A stretch of 55,317 bases of DNA from Candidatus Poribacteria bacterium. GTDB taxonomy: Bacteria; Poribacteria; WGA-4E; WGA-3G. The position numbers and the translations under genes are program-made. Positions 53,298 through 55,317 of the stretch are shown here, piece by piece. Under the pieces are notes generated by a model. It did not search any database. It was not told the DNA's origin and saw only the letters and a list, made by a program, of their open reading frames with translations. The stretch's first letter is position 1; each line of letters opens with the position of its first letter. The DNA lies in the NCBI GenBank assembly GCA_026706025.1, contig JAPOZO010000103.1, positions 1 through 55,317 of the forward strand, in the 5' to 3' direction.

Positions 53298-54648
53298 ATT
53301 TGCGCGTAATAGATGTACCCAATTCTTCGCGCACAGATTCTAACGGGATACGTTCCATGACAGGTTCAAAGAACCCTTCAACAATTAGTTTTTCTGCTTC
53401 TGTATAAGGCAAACCACGACTCATTAGGTAAAAGACCTGCTCGGCATCAATTTTTCCGGCAGTTGCGCCGTGTGTACAACGCACCTCATGCGCCTGAATC
53501 TCTAATCCGGGCAAAGTATCGGCATGCGCACGTTCACTGAGCAGGAGATTATCGTTTTTCTGATAGGCATCGGTATGGTTCGCTGACGGATAGACGTATA
53601 TATTTCCACCCCATGCAGCCTGCGCTCTGTCTTTGAGGACAGTCCGATATAATAGATCGCTGGAGGTATGCGGTGAAACATGCTCCTGTGCGGTGCTAAC
53701 ATCTAAGTGTTGACGGGCATCCGTAAAAGCGAGTCCTAACATTTTTGCGTTACACCCGTCACCCTCCAAAACAACGGCTTGATTTATCTTGTTGAGCCTA
53801 CCACCAAAGGTAGCGGTCACCCAGCAGAGATGTGCGTCTCTGGCAACCATCGCGCGGTGCGAGGCGAAATTCCAGACGTGCCGGTTCCAACGTTGTGCCT
53901 GTACGTATGTCACGTTCGCATTCTGCCCAGCGAAAATTTCGACAGCTCCGCTATGTAATCCGCTTGCCGCTGCGTTCGTAGATAAATTGTCCTCCAAAAC
54001 GACGACCTGACTGCCCTCTTCAGCAATAATGAGTGTATGTGACAAGTCAGCTTGCTCCGCTTCGGACATCCTGATATAGACGCGCAGGGGTGCTTCAACC
54101 CTTACACCTTTAGAAACGTGTAAGAGATAACCGCCCTGCCAAAATGCGCCGTGAAGTGCATCAAACTTATTATGTTGCGCGATATTCCCACTTTTTAACG
54201 CCGTCTCTAAGGTCACTGCCCTGTTCATGAAGTAAGAACGGAGAAGTTCCGGCTGCTCTCGTAATGCTGTGTGGAGATCCGCAAAGTATACGCCTTTTTC
54301 TTTCAGTATTTCAGTATCGGAGATATGTTGGCGTTGTCCATCAATTTGTACAAGCACACCCGCGGTTTCCGATTCACTGTCGTCAACACATTCGGAGGAT
54401 ACTGTGCCGTTAGGGACACTCGGATGATACTTTTCAACAGCGAAACCGCGGAGATACCGCCGCGTGCGTCGCCAATAATCTTGGGTACGCATATCAACGG
54501 TACGTCGCCAGACATCATCTTTGGTCGTATGCGGCATCGGTAAAGACTCGTAATGTGCGTAAGCCTCTAACCGTTTATCACGCATCCACTGTGGTTCAGT
54601 TGCTGCTATTTTTTGAAGAAATTCTTTTGAAAAATCACCTTTTTGCAA
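53284..54648 (-). CDS. sufD: SUF scaffold subunit SufD
   Basis: 454 residues. The start is TTG at 54648, chosen because AAAGGATC sits 7-10 bases upstream. It carries the SufBD core fold: LRVYIRMSEAEQADLSHTLI, GNIYVYPSANHTDAYQKNDN, and LLLSERAHADTLPGLEIQAH, EVRCTHGATAGKIDAEQVFY, MSRGLPYTEAEKLIVEGF. SufD pairs with SufB and SufC as the Fe-S scaffold complex. Its final residues (KLVTS) and stop codon lie inside a dispersed repeat, so the native C-terminus may have been replaced. Confidence 0.9.
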   Translation of the reverse strand: MQKGDFSKEFLQKIAATEPQWMRDKRLEAYAHYESLPMPHTTKDDVWRRTVDMRTQDYWRRTRRYLRGFAVEKYHPSVPNGTVSSECVDDSESETAGVLVQIDGQRQHISDTEILKEKGVYFADLHTALREQPELLRSYFMNRAVTLETALKSGNIAQHNKFDALHGAFWQGGYLLHVSKGVRVEAPLRVYIRMSEAEQADLSHTLIIAEEGSQVVVLEDNLSTNAAASGLHSGAVEIFAGQNANVTYVQAQRWNRHVWNFASHRAMVARDAHLCWVTATFGGRLNKINQAVVLEGDGCNAKMLGLAFTDARQHLDVSTAQEHVSPHTSSDLLYRTVLKDRAQAAWGGNIYVYPSANHTDAYQKNDNLLLSERAHADTLPGLEIQAHEVRCTHGATAGKIDAEQVFYLMSRGLPYTEAEKLIVEGFFEPVMERIPLESVREELGTSITRKLVTS

Positions 54649-54661
54649 TTTGTTTGATCCT

Positions 54662-54797
54662 TTATTAGTTATCAGTTGTCGGTTATCGGTTAAGAAACGA
54701 TCTGTAAAAGTTTATTGAGTCTGATATACGCCAAAGGTGCCTGAACTGCTACGAGAAACGCTTTTAACCGATAACTGAAGACCGAAAACTGACAACC
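54662..54797. repeat. Dispersed repeat copy 7, between sufB and sufD
   Basis: Left arm TTAGTTATCAGTTGTCGGTT and ATCGGTTAA, right arm TTAACCGATAACTGAAGACC and GAAAACTGACAACC. The inner arms (GTTATCGGTTAA / TTAACCGATAAC) pair perfectly over 12 bp. It fills nearly the entire sufB-sufD gap and starts about four bases past the sufB stop codon. Confidence 0.8.
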
Positions 54798-54800
54798 ATT

Positions 54801-55317
54801 TTAACCCACTGAACCTTCCATTTGAAGTTGAATGAGACGGTTCATTTCCACAGCATATTCCATTGGAAGTTCCTTAACAAGAGGCTCAATAAACCCGTTG
54901 ACAATCATTGTAGAGGCTTCCTCTTCCGAAAGCCCACGACTCATCAAGTAGAAGAGTTGTTCCTCGCCAATTTTGCTGACGCGTGCCTCGTGTTCAATAT
55001 TGGTATCGTTCTCACCAATCTCAATAACTGGATAGGTGTCCGAACGGGAGTCCTTGTCAAGGATAAGGGCATCACAAACGACGTGCGATTTGCACCCTTT
55101 TGCCCCCTTTGCAACATCCACCCACCCGCGATAACTCGATCGACCACCATCTTTACTGATGCTCTTAGAGGTTATCTGGGAAGTGGTGTGCGGTGCGCAA
55201 TGATAGACTTTCGCGCCTGCGTCTTGGTGCTGTCCCTTGCTGGCGAATGCGATAGAGAGGATGTCGCCACGTGCACCCGGTTCCATCATATAGACACTCG
55301 GATACTTCATCGTTAAC
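54801..55317 (-). CDS. sufB: SUF scaffold subunit SufB, C-terminal portion (cut by window edge)
   Basis: The C-terminal 171 or so codons; the 5-prime end lies beyond the window. The frame reads open to the edge and the residues match the SufB C-terminal half: [77 protein letters not shown]. The last-named segment is shared with SufD (YLMSRGL). SufB is the scaffold that builds the nascent cluster, with SufC as the ATPase. sufC probably lies just outside the window upstream. Confidence 0.93.
   Translation of the reverse strand, partial: LTMKYPSVYMMEPGARGDILSIAFASKGQHQDAGAKVYHCAPHTTSQITSKSISKDGGRSSYRGWVDVAKGAKGCKSHVVCDALILDKDSRSDTYPVIEIGENDTNIEHEARVSKIGEEQLFYLMSRGLSEEEASTMIVNGFIEPLVKELPMEYAVEMNRLIQLQMEGSVG

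Overview
The window looks like a chromosomal segment of an uncultured, Gram-negative-type bacterium. It carries a TonB-dependent receptor, exported and lipoprotein signal peptides, and a rich set of secondary-metabolite and sugar catabolism genes. The mix of phytanoyl-CoA dioxygenase, creatininase, neutral-ceramidase-like, Gfo/Idh/MocA and very large WD40-repeat proteins resembles genomes of Candidatus Poribacteria and similar marine or sponge-associated lineages. That taxonomic guess is inference; no rRNA or tRNA is present to test it.

Layout. 0.1-5.8 kb (+ strand): a J-domain protein, creatininase-type hydrolase, phytanoyl-CoA dioxygenase-family oxygenase, sarcosine-oxidase-type flavoenzyme and a ceramidase-like protein. 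5.8-12.3 kb (- strand): nitrogen control and housekeeping genes (glnB, glnA with a near-consensus sigma-54 promoter, dcd, a glcF-like Fe-S protein, a small membrane protein, larE, def). 12.5-16.7 kb (-): two tandemly duplicated polytopic glycosyltransferase-like proteins and a membrane-anchored VWA protein. 16.9-22.5 kb (+): Nudix, rhamnose mutarotase, PfkB kinase, a coiled-coil protein, sugar isomerase/epimerase, zinc alcohol dehydrogenase and a methyltransferase. 22.7-30.9 kb (-): TonB-dependent receptor, fructokinase-like kinase, Gfo/Idh/MocA oxidoreductase, NAD-dependent epimerase and a 15-blade WD40 lipoprotein next to a decayed tnpB fragment. 31.3-35.2 kb: an acetylxylan-esterase-like hydrolase (+), an undecaprenyl-phosphate sugar transferase (-) and a second Gfo/Idh/MocA protein (+).

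35.3-48.4 kb (-) is the most unusual part. Four tandem paralogs of an unrecognised exported protein with Asp-rich calcium-loop-like motifs are followed by three tandem exported WD40 proteins of 925-964 residues. By my count each WD40 protein has exactly 21 blades (three times seven). Two of them share a 655-bp tract that reads as identical while their middles have diverged, which points to recent duplication or gene conversion.

48.9-55.3 kb (-) is a SUF iron-sulfur assembly cluster, in transcription order sufB (cut by the window edge), sufD, a CGWS glutaredoxin-like protein, sufS, sufU, a 78-residue unknown, a Rieske protein, a SufT/MIP18-type factor, a DUF971 protein, a rhodanese and a tiny zinc-ribbon protein.

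Several families of short non-coding repeats are scattered through the window. One family, built from GTTATCAG/GTTGTCAG words in inverted arms, occurs seven times and often begins at a stop codon. In sufD it appears to supply the last codons. Two further MITE-like families have recognisable terminal inverted repeats.
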